64,000 bases of DNA from the NCBI RefSeq assembly GCF_015999265.1, contig NZ_JAEAGR010000018.1, positions 1 through 64,000 of the forward strand. The letters are read 5' to 3'. Numbering within the stretch: the first letter of the stretch is position 1; every line of letters begins with the position of its first letter. Both the position numbers and the translations under genes were made by a program. The stretch is from Mobilitalea sibirica (GTDB lineage Bacteria; Bacillota; Clostridia; Lachnospirales; Lachnospiraceae). The notes under the pieces are model-generated. The model was not told the origin of the DNA and ran no database searches. It was given only the letters and a program-made list of their open reading frames with translations. This document shows, piece by piece, positions 44,182 to 53,660 of this stretch.

Positions 44182-45573
44182 ATGGATCAAAGAAAAGTAT
44201 TTATAAATCCGCATAATAATCTTCTTCAATTAGAAGAGCCGATTTATCCGCTGGTGGAAGTGGATCAGCCAAACACCTTTAGAAATTTATTTCCTTATGA
44301 CGAGATACCTAAGATTGCATTTAATGACAGAATTGTTCCACATCACTTGCCGGAGGAAATCTTTATTACGGACACTACGTTTCGAGACGGACAGCAATCC
44401 AGAGCACCTTATACAACGCAGCAGATAGTAACCATGTATGACTATCTGCATCGCTTAGGAGGACCTAAGGGATTAATCCGCCAAAGTGAATTCTTTTTGT
44501 ACAGCAAAAAAGACAGGGATGCTGTATACAGTTGTTTAGAAAGAGGATACGAATTTCCTGAGGTTACTTCCTGGATCAGAGCCAGTAAGAAGGATTTTGA
44601 ACTGGTAAAGGAGATAGGTTTAAAGGAAACCGGTATCTTAGTAAGCTGTTCCGATTATCACATCTTCTATAAAATGAAGATGACCAGAGGCGAGGCAATG
44701 AATCATTATTTGAATATTGTCAGAGAGTGTCTGGAGACCGGAATTGCTGCCCGTTGTCATCTGGAGGATATCACCAGGTCCGATATTCACGGCTTTGTAA
44801 TCCCTTTCTGTTCAAAACTGATGAAACTTAGCGAGGAATATAATATTCCGGTGAAGATTAGAGCCTGTGACACCATGGGATATGGAGTGAATTTTGCCGG
44901 AGCCGTCATTCCTAGATCGGTGCAGGGTATCATTTATGGTATCCGAACCCATGCCAATGTTCCGTCCAAATGGTTAGAATGGCATGGACATAACGATTTT
45001 TATAAGGCGGTCACCAATTCCACTACGGCTTGGTTATACGGTGCTTCCGGTGTCAACTGCTCCTTGTTTGGTATCGGTGAGAGAACCGGTAATACACCTT
45101 TGGAGGCCATGGTCTTTGAATATGCACAGCTTAAGGGAACTTTAGACGGTATGGACACCACTGTGATTACAGAGCTGGCTGAGTACTTTGAAAATGAAAT
45201 TGGTTATAGGGTACCGTCAAGAACTCCGTTTGTCGGGAAGAATTTTAACGTTACCCGGGCAGGCATCCATGCGGATGGACTGTTAAAAAATGAAGAAATC
45301 TATAATATATTCGATACGGAGAAATTCCTTAACCGGCCAGTGCTGGTTGCTGTATCTAATACCTCCGGTCTTGCAGGCATTGCCCATTGGATTAATACCT
45401 TCTTTAAATTAAAAGGGGAAAAGACTGTAGATAAGGGACATCCGATTGTAGCGAATATTAAAGCCTGGGTTGATAAAGAGTATGAAACAGGACGGGTAAC
45501 TGTGATAACCGATGATGAATTAATTGAAATCATTCAGGTTGCTCAAGAAGAGCTGGGATTGTATATTCAATGA
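44182..45573 (+). CDS. Citrate (Re)-synthase
   Basis: A DRE-TIM enzyme of the isopropylmalate/homocitrate synthase group. TDTTFRDGQQSRAPYT near residue 62, RCHLEDITRSD, and HGHNDFYKAVTNSTTAWLYGA with NCSLFGIGERTGNTPLEAM are like the Re-citrate synthase known from Clostridium kluyveri, and differ from leucine-pathway LeuA, which is longer and has an allosteric tail. It makes citrate from oxaloacetate and acetyl-CoA. The ATG at 44182 has GGAGAG eight bases upstream. The next gene is isocitrate dehydrogenase, which supports this role. Confidence 0.82.
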   Translation: MDQRKVFINPHNNLLQLEEPIYPLVEVDQPNTFRNLFPYDEIPKIAFNDRIVPHHLPEEIFITDTTFRDGQQSRAPYTTQQIVTMYDYLHRLGGPKGLIRQSEFFLYSKKDRDAVYSCLERGYEFPEVTSWIRASKKDFELVKEIGLKETGILVSCSDYHIFYKMKMTRGEAMNHYLNIVRECLETGIAARCHLEDITRSDIHGFVIPFCSKLMKLSEEYNIPVKIRACDTMGYGVNFAGAVIPRSVQGIIYGIRTHANVPSKWLEWHGHNDFYKAVTNSTTAWLYGASGVNCSLFGIGERTGNTPLEAMVFEYAQLKGTLDGMDTTVITELAEYFENEIGYRVPSRTPFVGKNFNVTRAGIHADGLLKNEEIYNIFDTEKFLNRPVLVAVSNTSGLAGIAHWINTFFKLKGEKTVDKGHPIVANIKAWVDKEYETGRVTVITDDELIEIIQVAQEELGLYIQ

Positions 45574-45640
45574 TTTTTTCGCTAACTTACTATTCGTTTT
45601 CCTATTATAGTAACTTTTTAAAAGTTAACTTCTTCAAAGG

Positions 45641-45669
45641 TTGACAAGATATAGGGAAAGACATACAAT
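45641..45669 (+). promoter_or_regulatory. Promoter for isocitrate dehydrogenase
   Basis: TTGACA, 17 bases, TACAAT. The transcript would have a leader of about 300 bases (45670-45974) without a clear known riboswitch. Confidence 0.7.
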
Positions 45670-45974
45670 AATAACGATACTTTGTCAGATAAGAAACTCG
45701 AAGAAAACAGGATGGATTGGCAGGCCAATTCACTTGACAGGAATGAAAAAGACAAGCTGAATTTATAGCTTCCCTTGTAATGTGTCTTAGCTAGGAGTCA
45801 AAGCATGTAATGGTTAGACGCCTCCGGATGAATTAATAACTCCATATGGTAGTCATTAGATTTTACATGGATTTAAAACAAGCTAAGTACTATCCGAAAG
45901 GAAATCAGAATTACAAATCACCAGGGATATGTAAAGGAAGGTCTTGTCTTAAAAAAATGAATTGGAGGATTATT

Positions 45975-47144
45975 ATGATAACAACAGAGAGAATTGAAGC
46001 AGCAAAGGAAAAATTCGGACAGTTACTGGTTGAGCAGTTACAAAGAGTAGAGCAGATGAAAGCCCAAGGTGATTTCATTGATTATAAAGCTTTGGATCAG
46101 ATCATCATCGGCGTATGCGGTGGTGACGGCATTGGTCCCGCGATTACCGGTCAGGCTCAAAGAGTATTAGAATATTTACTTGCAGATGATGTAAAAGCAG
46201 GTAAAGTAGCATTCCGAGTAATTGATGGTCTTACCATAGAGCGAAGAGCAGCGGAAAATGCAGCAATTCCTACGGCAGTTTTGGAAGAATTAAAGAAATG
46301 CCATGTTATACTAAAAGGCCCTACTACAACACCTAGAAAAGGTGATCCTTGGCCCAATGTTGAGAGTGCTAATGTGGCTATGAGAAAAGAATTGGATCTG
46401 TTCGCCAACGTAAGACCGGTGAAAATTCCTGAGCAGGGTATCGATTGGACATTCTTCCGTGAAAATACGGAGGGAGCTTATGCAGTCGGAAGCAAGGGTG
46501 TTCATGTAACCGAAGATCTAGGTGTGGATTTTACAGTTGTAACTTCTCAGGGAACCGAACGAATTATCAGAGCCGCTTTTGAATTCGCTAAGAATAACGG
46601 TAAGACAAGAGTAACTGCTGTAACAAAGGCTAATATTATTAAGACAACTGACGGTAAGTTCTTGGATATCTTCCGTGAGATAGCAAAGGAATATCCACAG
46701 ATCGAGGCGGATGACTGGTATATCGATATCATGACAGCAAAACTGGTAGATGAAAAGAGAAGAAAAGACTTCCAGGTATTGGTTCTTCCGAATCTCTATG
46801 GTGATATCTTAACTGACGAGGCAGCAGAGTTCCAGGGTGGCGTTGGAACCGCAGGAAGTGCAAATCTCGGTAAAAGATATTCCATGTTCGAAGCAATCCA
46901 TGGTTCAGCTCCCCGTATGGTGGATGAAGGCAGGGATATCTATGCAGATCCCAGCAGCGTAATCCGTGCAGGTGCTATGCTCCTTGCACATATCGGATAT
47001 AACAAAGAAGCAGATAAGCTTTATCGTGCTCTTGAAATCTGTACGGTAAAAGAAAAGAAGCTGGTAATAACAGGAAGAAACACCGGTGCTACCAGTGCTG
47101 CGTTTGCAGATTACTTAATGGAAACAATCTCTAATATGAATTAA
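45975..47144 (+). CDS. icd: Isocitrate dehydrogenase (isocitrate/isopropylmalate family)
   Basis: 389 residues of the decarboxylating dehydrogenase family. IGVCGGDGIGPAITGQAQ near residue 36, the substrate loop and NVRPVKIPEQGIDWTFFRENTEGAY, and the dinucleotide part near VLVLPNLYGDILTDEAAEFQGG and FEAIHGSAPRM are visible. Its place after Re-citrate synthase favours isocitrate over isopropylmalate or homoisocitrate. The ATG at 45975 has TTGGAGG upstream. NAD/NADP preference is not read here. Confidence 0.85.
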   Translation: MITTERIEAAKEKFGQLLVEQLQRVEQMKAQGDFIDYKALDQIIIGVCGGDGIGPAITGQAQRVLEYLLADDVKAGKVAFRVIDGLTIERRAAENAAIPTAVLEELKKCHVILKGPTTTPRKGDPWPNVESANVAMRKELDLFANVRPVKIPEQGIDWTFFRENTEGAYAVGSKGVHVTEDLGVDFTVVTSQGTERIIRAAFEFAKNNGKTRVTAVTKANIIKTTDGKFLDIFREIAKEYPQIEADDWYIDIMTAKLVDEKRRKDFQVLVLPNLYGDILTDEAAEFQGGVGTAGSANLGKRYSMFEAIHGSAPRMVDEGRDIYADPSSVIRAGAMLLAHIGYNKEADKLYRALEICTVKEKKLVITGRNTGATSAAFADYLMETISNMN

Positions 47145-47210
47145 TATAATTCACAGCTTTTGTTTGGGGTTTTTCCAATAAACTTCAGACATTTATGAGG
47201 AGGGAAATCC

Positions 47211-47879
47211 TTGGAAGATTTATATCTTCACAAAGAGGTGACGGATAAATATTCCTTGAGAGGCAGGGTTTTTAATAAAATCAGAGAGGATATCCTGTCA
47301 GGTGTTTATCAAGAGAATGAAGAACTAAAGGAGAATACCATCGGTGCCGAGTTGGGTGTCAGCCGGACACCGGTCAGGGAAGCCTTAAGACAACTGGAGC
47401 TGGAGGGTCTGGTTACGATTATCCCTAATAAGGGTGCTTATGTAACCGGTATTACCTCAAAGGATATCCAGGATATCTTTATTATTCGATCTTACCTTGA
47501 AGGCTTGTGTGCGAAATGGGCTTGTGAACATATTACACAAGCGCAGATAGAAGCATTGGACGAAATATTATATTTATCTGAATTCCATGCAAAAAAAAAT
47601 CATTATGATCAATTGGTGGAACTGGATAATAAATTTCATGATTTGATTTACAAAGCTTCCGGAAGCAAAATACTGGATCATGTACTTTCTGATTTCCATC
47701 ATTATGTTGAAAGGGTCCGTAAAGTTACGTTATCCCGTCCCTCCCGGGCGGCAAAATCCAGAGAAGAGCATGCAGCAATCCTTGATGCAATTATCAAGCG
47801 TGACGGTGAACTGGCAGAGGCTTTGGCTCATGAGCATATTATTAATACAATTAAAAATATAAGTGAACAGGGTCTGTAA
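47211..47879 (+). CDS. GntR-family regulator, FCD (FadR) subfamily
   Basis: An N-terminal winged helix (AELGVSRTPVREALRQLELEGLV near residue 45) and an all-helical FCD ligand domain (residues 85-215) with the metal/ligand residues in ELDNKFHDLIYKAS, and EEHAAILDAII. Start is TTG after GGAGGG. It sits 66 bases downstream of icd in the same direction and may regulate the citrate genes or simply be next to them. Confidence 0.85.
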   Translation: MEDLYLHKEVTDKYSLRGRVFNKIREDILSGVYQENEELKENTIGAELGVSRTPVREALRQLELEGLVTIIPNKGAYVTGITSKDIQDIFIIRSYLEGLCAKWACEHITQAQIEALDEILYLSEFHAKKNHYDQLVELDNKFHDLIYKASGSKILDHVLSDFHHYVERVRKVTLSRPSRAAKSREEHAAILDAIIKRDGELAEALAHEHIINTIKNISEQGL

Positions 47880-47880
47880 A

Positions 47881-47928
47881 CCTTAAGTGGCTGTTTCAAA
47901 ATCTTCATTTTGAAACAGCCACTTAAGG
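47881..47928. terminator. Perfect palindromic terminator derived from family A ends
   Basis: A 22-bp perfect stem with loop CTTC begins immediately after the GntR stop. Its inner part, GGCTGTTTCAAAAT with ATTTTGAAACAGCC, equals the two ends of the family A repeats with all internal sequence gone. It has no long T tail. The rest of 47929-48080 shows nothing else. Confidence 0.8.
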
Positions 47929-48080
47929 TTTCGGAATTATTATCTTTTATTCAGTTTATTTGCTAGAATAACAAGCGTTATATTTAGCTACTTACAGTTC
48001 ATCTTAGTACTTAGTCAACTTACAACGATGAAAGTTTAGGAAAGCATAGAAATCTAGCGATATTATTACTCAGAAGTGAT

Positions 48081-50078
48081 TTACTCTTCGCCGGCAAGAA
48101 GCTCCCATTGCTCTAACAGCTCCTCCAGCCGTGCTTCGTTTTCCTTCTTTTCATTATTTAGTTCAATTAACTTAGAAACATCAGTATAGATTTCTTCTTT
48201 TGTAAGTAAAAGATCTATTTCTTCATTTCTCGTTTCAATCAGATGAATTTCATCCTCTGTCTTTTTTAGATCGCTTTTTCTTTTTCTTTGTCTGGCCTGT
48301 TCTTCCTTTTGTTGCTGCCAAGTAAGCTTATTATCACTGATAGAGTCCGTATCTGAACCTAAATCAGGTGATGCTATGGAAGATAGAGTAGTAGCAGGAA
48401 AACCAAAAGCTCCGGTTTTATTGGCTGTAGATACTGATTGGTTATCTTTTGATTTACCAAGATAGGCCAATTCTATCTCCGGTTTTTTCTCCAGATAATA
48501 ATCATAGTTACCGATATAGTTAAGTAAAGTTTGCTCAGTCAGATCCATAATCCTTGTAGCGGTCTTATTGATAAAATAACGGTCGTGGGATACATATAAC
48601 ACGGTTCCGCTGTAATGGTTTAAAGCATTCTCAAGGATTTCCTTCGAGACGATATCCAGATGATTAGTGGGCTCATCAAGGATAAGTAGATTAGCCTCGG
48701 AAAGCATCAGCTTTGCTAAGGAGACCCTGCCCCTTTCACCACCGCTAATATCTTTAATTCTTTTAAAGACATCGTCTTCGGTAAATAAAAAGGCAGCTAA
48801 AATATTTCGTATGGTTGTATTATCAAGGTGGGGATAAGTATCCTGTAGTTCATCAAATAAAGTCTTGTCAGGATCAAGTACCTGATGCTCCTGATCGTAA
48901 AAACCAATTTGGACTTTAGAACCTAATTTGATTTCTCCTGCATCAGCAGCAACAAGTCCGTTAATAATTTTTAATATCGTGGTTTTACCGGTCCCGTTAT
49001 TACCGATGATAGCAACCTTTTCCCCCCGCTTAATATCAAAGCTAAGATCAGAAAATAATTTTAAGTTTCCATAGGATTTTGATAATCCGGTTATGCTTAG
49101 AACGTCATTACCGCTAATAACTCTGGGTTCCAGACTAAAGTGCATCTGTGTATGTTCCGTGGGTTTATCGACCCGTTCAATCTTATTCAGCAATTTTTCG
49201 CGGCTTTCTGCCCGCTTGATGGATTTCTCACGGTTAAAGGAGCGTAGCTTGGCGATAACCTCTTCTTGATGTTTGATTTCTTTTTGCTGGTTAAGATATT
49301 GCTTCAATAAAGCATTTTGTACCATCGCTTTTTTATCAACATAAGCAGAGTAATTGCCCTCGAAGGTGGTCGCTTTGGTATGATCCAGTTCTATCACCTT
49401 GGAAACCACTTTATCAAGAAAATAACGGTCATGGGCTACCACAATCACGGCACCGTTATAATTAAGCAGAAAGGTTTCCAGCCATGCAATGGAGACTAAG
49501 TCAAGATGGTTGGTTGGCTCATCCAGCAGAATAATATCGGGTTTGGATAACAGCAGTTTACCAAGGGCGATTCTGGTTTTTTGTCCTCCGGACAGGGTAT
49601 TTACTTTTTTACTAAAATCTTCTTCTGAAAAGCCCAGACCTTTTAATATACCGGTAACTTCACTTTGATAAGCGTAACCGTTTTGGGTTTCAAAATCATG
49701 CATAAGGCGGGTATAGGTGCTTAACAGCTGATTTAGTCTATCGCCTTCGGCATTTTTCATATCCAGTTCCAATGCTCGGATTTGCATATCCAGGTTGATA
49801 ATATCCTGCTTTACCGTTAACATCTCTTCGTGGAGAGTATGATCGGAGGATAGATTCTGATGTTGTGACAAATAACCTATGGTGCTTCCCTTGGATAGTA
49901 TAATCTCGCCTTCATCAGGAGAAAGTTCCCCCATAATGATTTTCAATAATGTTGATTTTCCTGCTCCGTTGATACCGACAATAGCAGCTTTTTCCCGTTC
50001 ATTTACATGAAAGGAGACACTTTGCAGTATCTGAGTTGTACCAAAGGTCTTACTTATATTCTGACATGCTAAGATCAT
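48081..50078 (-). CDS. ABC-F family ATPase
   Basis: Two ATP-binding cassettes in one soluble chain of 665 residues without membrane segments, as in ABC-F proteins that act on ribosomes. Walker A GINGAGKSTLL and GNNGTGKTTIL, signatures TLSGGQKTRIALGKL and DISGGERGRVSLAKL, and Walker B IILLDEPTNHLD / LLILDEPTNHLD are complete. A charged linker separates the domains and the C-terminal 110 residues are Lys/Glu-rich coiled coil. It resembles YdiF/Uup. Translation factor or antibiotic-protection role is not decided. Confidence 0.9.
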   Translation of the reverse strand: MILACQNISKTFGTTQILQSVSFHVNEREKAAIVGINGAGKSTLLKIIMGELSPDEGEIILSKGSTIGYLSQHQNLSSDHTLHEEMLTVKQDIINLDMQIRALELDMKNAEGDRLNQLLSTYTRLMHDFETQNGYAYQSEVTGILKGLGFSEEDFSKKVNTLSGGQKTRIALGKLLLSKPDIILLDEPTNHLDLVSIAWLETFLLNYNGAVIVVAHDRYFLDKVVSKVIELDHTKATTFEGNYSAYVDKKAMVQNALLKQYLNQQKEIKHQEEVIAKLRSFNREKSIKRAESREKLLNKIERVDKPTEHTQMHFSLEPRVISGNDVLSITGLSKSYGNLKLFSDLSFDIKRGEKVAIIGNNGTGKTTILKIINGLVAADAGEIKLGSKVQIGFYDQEHQVLDPDKTLFDELQDTYPHLDNTTIRNILAAFLFTEDDVFKRIKDISGGERGRVSLAKLMLSEANLLILDEPTNHLDIVSKEILENALNHYSGTVLYVSHDRYFINKTATRIMDLTEQTLLNYIGNYDYYLEKKPEIELAYLGKSKDNQSVSTANKTGAFGFPATTLSSIASPDLGSDTDSISDNKLTWQQQKEEQARQRKRKSDLKKTEDEIHLIETRNEEIDLLLTKEEIYTDVSKLIELNNEKKENEARLEELLEQWELLAGEE

Positions 50079-50314
50079 ATAGGTTCATTCCTTTTTCTAT
50101 GTGTTAAGATTTTATTATTCGTATATATTAATATCAATGTCACTGGCATTTACCGGGGCAAACTAACCGGAAAGTATATCGTACCAATCGATATTTATTG
50201 GCTTTTGATTTGGTTCTAGGAGTGTATTTCCTAACTGAGATGTTCTGGGTTCTCATTATACATAACAAGAATTATTTTAGCACATACTCCCCCGGCAAGT
50301 AAAGTAAAGATACA

Positions 50315-50343
50315 TTGACTTATCTTTAACAATCCAATATAAT
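50315..50343 (+). promoter_or_regulatory. Promoter for rex
   Basis: TTGACT, 17 bases, TATAAT, about 40 bases before rex. The 267-base divergent region from the ABC-F gene has no other clear feature. Confidence 0.75.
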
Positions 50344-50381
50344 ATATGGTAATAGAATATACTGAGAAGGAGGTTAAATCC

Positions 50382-51029
50382 ATGCAAAAAAAAGATATAT
50401 CCAAAGCAGTTATTAATAGATTACCAAGATATTATCGTTACCTAGGAGATTTATTAGAGAAGGATGTTGTTCGTATCTCTTCTAAGGAATTAAGTGAGAA
50501 AATGAAGGTAACAGCATCTCAGATTAGACAGGATCTGAATAATTTTGGCGGTTTTGGTCAACAGGGTTATGGTTATAATGTTGAATATCTCCACTCTGAA
50601 ATAGGAAAAATACTTGGACTTGACAAAAATTATAATATAATTATTATAGGAGCAGGTAATCTGGGACAAGCATTAGCTAACTACGTTGATTTTGAGCGTA
50701 GGGGTTTTTTTGTGAAAGGCTTATTTGATGTAAATCCGAGGCTAATCGGTGTGTCCATCAGAGGAGTTGAAGTTATGGATATCGATACTTTGGAAGAATT
50801 TATCAGTACTAATTCAGTAGATATCGCAGCTCTTACCGTTCCGAAAACAAAAGCAGCACAACTGGCAGCCGATTTAGCAAAGTGGGGTATCAAGGGGATA
50901 TGGAACTTTGCTCCCACAGATCTTCAAATTCCAAAAGAAGTTACTGTAGAAAATGTTCATTTGGCTGAGAGTCTTATGAAACTGTCTTATCGATTGTCTT
51001 CAAAGGACAATCCTGAGGATGAGGAATAA
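50382..51029 (+). CDS. rex: Redox-sensing transcriptional repressor Rex
   Basis: Rex senses the NADH/NAD ratio and represses fermentation and respiration genes. The N-terminal winged helix (LPRYYRYLGDLLEKDVVRISSKELSEKMKVTASQIRQDLNNFGGFGQQGYGYNVEYL in part) and the NAD fold IIGAGNLGQALANYVDF near residue 90 are typical. The ATG at 50382 has AAGGAGG upstream. It heads a run of housekeeping genes on the same strand. Confidence 0.95.
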   Translation: MQKKDISKAVINRLPRYYRYLGDLLEKDVVRISSKELSEKMKVTASQIRQDLNNFGGFGQQGYGYNVEYLHSEIGKILGLDKNYNIIIIGAGNLGQALANYVDFERRGFFVKGLFDVNPRLIGVSIRGVEVMDIDTLEEFISTNSVDIAALTVPKTKAAQLAADLAKWGIKGIWNFAPTDLQIPKEVTVENVHLAESLMKLSYRLSSKDNPEDEE

Positions 51030-51062
51030 AACAATTGGAAAAAGAGAAGGGCGGTTACCTAT

Positions 51063-51668
51063 ATGGGTAAACAAAAGAAGAAATTTGATTATAACGCCGT
51101 CGTAAAGAATAAGAAGATACCTATTCTTACTTTAGATTCCAGGTGGCATGAAGTATTCCCGAACGAAGCAAAAAATGCAAAAATAAGGGAACTGGAGCAA
51201 AGGGTAAATACCCTCCTGAAAAAACAAGGTAAGCTGGTTAATGACATAAAAGACATGAAAAAGCTAAAAAGCAGTCTATTAAAAGATATCGTAGTTAATA
51301 TGGATATTGGTAAGGATTTACTTGGGAAAGCAAAGGAAAAAAAACTGGATAAGAACAAACAATTTATCAAAGAACTAAATGATAAGATTGAGAAAGCCAT
51401 GGATGAATTATCAGAAATTCCTTATCAGATCAAAGAAGTTAATGAAGAATTAATGGTAGAGAGTATGGCTGTCTGCTATGAACGACTAAATCATAACAAA
51501 ACTGAGCTAACCAAGGTAGCGGAATGGATTACCAAAATTCGAGAGGAACTTAAGGAAAAAATACTGTTAAAGCAAGATCTGGAAGAGAAAAACAATCTGA
51601 TTTATACCAATATGCATAATCTTCTGGGTGCTGAAGTAATGGAAATATTTGACCAGGAACATAAATAG
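51063..51668 (+). CDS. Coiled-coil protein of unknown function, 201 aa
   Basis: A Lys/Glu-rich soluble protein with heptad-like helices through residues 30-190 and no Cys motif, signal or membrane segment. The N-terminal 30 residues (VVKNKKIPILTLDSRWHEVFP) look conserved in style. It lies 33 bases after rex and 40 before acpS, so it is probably in this operon. Family not recognised. Confidence 0.75.
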   Translation: MGKQKKKFDYNAVVKNKKIPILTLDSRWHEVFPNEAKNAKIRELEQRVNTLLKKQGKLVNDIKDMKKLKSSLLKDIVVNMDIGKDLLGKAKEKKLDKNKQFIKELNDKIEKAMDELSEIPYQIKEVNEELMVESMAVCYERLNHNKTELTKVAEWITKIREELKEKILLKQDLEEKNNLIYTNMHNLLGAEVMEIFDQEHK

Positions 51669-51708
51669 GATAATGTAGTAGTAAAGGAAAAGAAAGAGCG
51701 GTACAGGG

Positions 51709-52080
51709 ATGATTACCGGAATCGGAGTAGATCTAATTGAAGTGGATCGGGTTTTAAAGGCCTGCGAAAAAGAAAGTTTTCTTAACAAATACTTTACACA
51801 AGAGGAAGTTAAAATGATAAAAGCCGACCGTTATAAGGCGGCGGGTAATTTTGCAGTGAAAGAAGCGGTTTCAAAGATGCTTGGAACGGGTTTTAGAGGG
51901 ATTTTACTATCGGACATTGAAGTACTTCGTAATGAACTTGGAAAACCGTTTGTAACCCTTTATGGGAAAGCAGCTGAACTTGCAAGGGAACAAAAAGTCG
52001 CCACAATTCATGTGTCCATATCCAATACGAAGGATTATGCGAATGCTTTTGTCATAGGAGAAACGGAGGCAGGAGTATGA
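51709..52080 (+). CDS. acpS: Holo-[acyl-carrier-protein] synthase
   Basis: AcpS transfers 4-phosphopantetheine from CoA to the serine of acyl carrier protein. ITGIGVDLIEVDRV at the N terminus and AAGNFAVKEAVSKMLGTG near residue 45 are the family's Mg- and CoA-binding motifs, with VSISNTKDYANAFV near the end. 123 residues is usual. It overlaps the next gene by four bases (ATGA). Confidence 0.95.
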   Translation: MITGIGVDLIEVDRVLKACEKESFLNKYFTQEEVKMIKADRYKAAGNFAVKEAVSKMLGTGFRGILLSDIEVLRNELGKPFVTLYGKAAELAREQKVATIHVSISNTKDYANAFVIGETEAGV

Positions 52081-53609
52081 AATTTGCTTTAAATTCTAAG
52101 AGTACAAAACATATGGATGACATTACGGTCAATGAAATTAAAATACCGGCCCTTGTGTTAATGGAACGGGCAGCGCTTCAAACTGTTGAACGAATTAAAG
52201 AGAGGATAGATAAATCAAGCCGAATTTTGGCAGTATGTGGTCCCGGTAATAATGGCGGTGATGGAATTGCAGCAGGTAGAATTCTGTATTTACAGGGCTA
52301 TCATGTTGCTATTCTTTTACTTTTTGATGAAGAGAAAGCGACGGAGCAAACTAAGGTTCAAATAGAAATTGCCAAGAATTTGGGAATAACTTTTGAAAAC
52401 AGCAACAAGCTCCATGAATATAATATAATAATTGATGCAATCCTCGGTGTCGGTCTCTCCAGGCCGGTTACAGGTATCTATGAAAACATTATTCAGGAAA
52501 TTAACCAGACGAAGAATTTGGTTTTTTCCGTTGATATACCCTCCGGTATATCGGCTGATACCGGCGCAGTGTTAAACATGGCTGTCCGGGCTGATGAGAC
52601 AATTACCTTCGGAGTACAAAAACTTGGATTGTTATTGTATCCCGGTGCCGAATATGCCGGTAGGATTACCGTTGCTGATATCGGATTTCCCGAAGCAGCA
52701 ATCCAACAGACAGAGCCGGATGCATTCTATTATGAAGCAGAGGATTTAGCTAAGCTTCCTATCAGATGCAATTACAGTCATAAAGGAACTTATGGTAAGG
52801 TTCTTGTGATAGCCGGAAGTAAGGGAGTTAGTGGAGCTGCTTTCTTATCCGCTAAGGCAGCATATAGGATGGGGGCTGGACTTGTTAAGGTCCTTACCTG
52901 CGCGGATAACCGTGAAATTATTCAGACATTGTTACCGGAAGCATTATTTGAAGCTTATGACAGAAATGATATGCAAAAGAGTGAACAGAACAGAGAAATA
53001 TTGAAAGCATTGAGATGGGCATCTGTTATTGTAATCGGTCCGGGATTAGGTCAATCAGAAAAGGCAAATGAATTGTTATCCATCGTTATAAATGAGGCCC
53101 AAGTGCCGGTTATCATTGATGCGGATGGACTTAATATACTTGCCCGTTGGTTGGATAAACAAAGCAATGACCTAGAAAAAAGACTTGAATTAGTAAATGA
53201 TTTATTGGCAGATGGAACGATTTTAACCCCGCATCTCAGGGAATTATCCCGGATTTTGGGAGAAGAGGTTTCATTTATAACAGATAATATCATTGACACT
53301 GCAGGAAGATGTTCTTATAATAGTAAGTTGATACATGTTATAAAAGATGCAAGAACAGTTGTGGCTCATAAAAATAAAAAATACATTAATATATCCGGTA
53401 ATAACGGAATGGCTACAGGCGGTAGCGGTGATGTTCTGACCGGTATGATTGCAGCTATGATCGCCCAAGGTATGCCCTCCTTTGAAGCAGCTTGCTTGGC
53501 AGTTTATATTCACGGATTGGCAGGAGATGAAGCCTGTAAAGAAAAAGGACCGTATTCCCTTATGGCCGATGATATAGTAGAAGCTATCAATAAAGTATTA
53601 AAGAATTAG
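52077..53609 (+). CDS. nnrDE: Bifunctional NAD(P)HX epimerase/dehydratase
   Basis: A repair enzyme for damaged NAD(P)H. Residues 1-215 form the epimerase (YjeF N-terminal) domain with VCGPGNNGGDGIAAGRIL and FSVDIPSGISADTG. Residues 230-505 form the ADP-dependent dehydratase domain, with VIGPGLGQSEKAN and NGMATGGSGDVLTGMIAAMIAQ. 510 residues is normal for the fused form. It is coupled to acpS by an overlapping start. Confidence 0.92.
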   Translation: MKFALNSKSTKHMDDITVNEIKIPALVLMERAALQTVERIKERIDKSSRILAVCGPGNNGGDGIAAGRILYLQGYHVAILLLFDEEKATEQTKVQIEIAKNLGITFENSNKLHEYNIIIDAILGVGLSRPVTGIYENIIQEINQTKNLVFSVDIPSGISADTGAVLNMAVRADETITFGVQKLGLLLYPGAEYAGRITVADIGFPEAAIQQTEPDAFYYEAEDLAKLPIRCNYSHKGTYGKVLVIAGSKGVSGAAFLSAKAAYRMGAGLVKVLTCADNREIIQTLLPEALFEAYDRNDMQKSEQNREILKALRWASVIVIGPGLGQSEKANELLSIVINEAQVPVIIDADGLNILARWLDKQSNDLEKRLELVNDLLADGTILTPHLRELSRILGEEVSFITDNIIDTAGRCSYNSKLIHVIKDARTVVAHKNKKYINISGNNGMATGGSGDVLTGMIAAMIAQGMPSFEAACLAVYIHGLAGDEACKEKGPYSLMADDIVEAINKVLKN

Positions 53610-53660
53610 TATGCATCATAAGAAAAGAGTAAACGTTTTCTAGAAGGGGATGCTCATATT

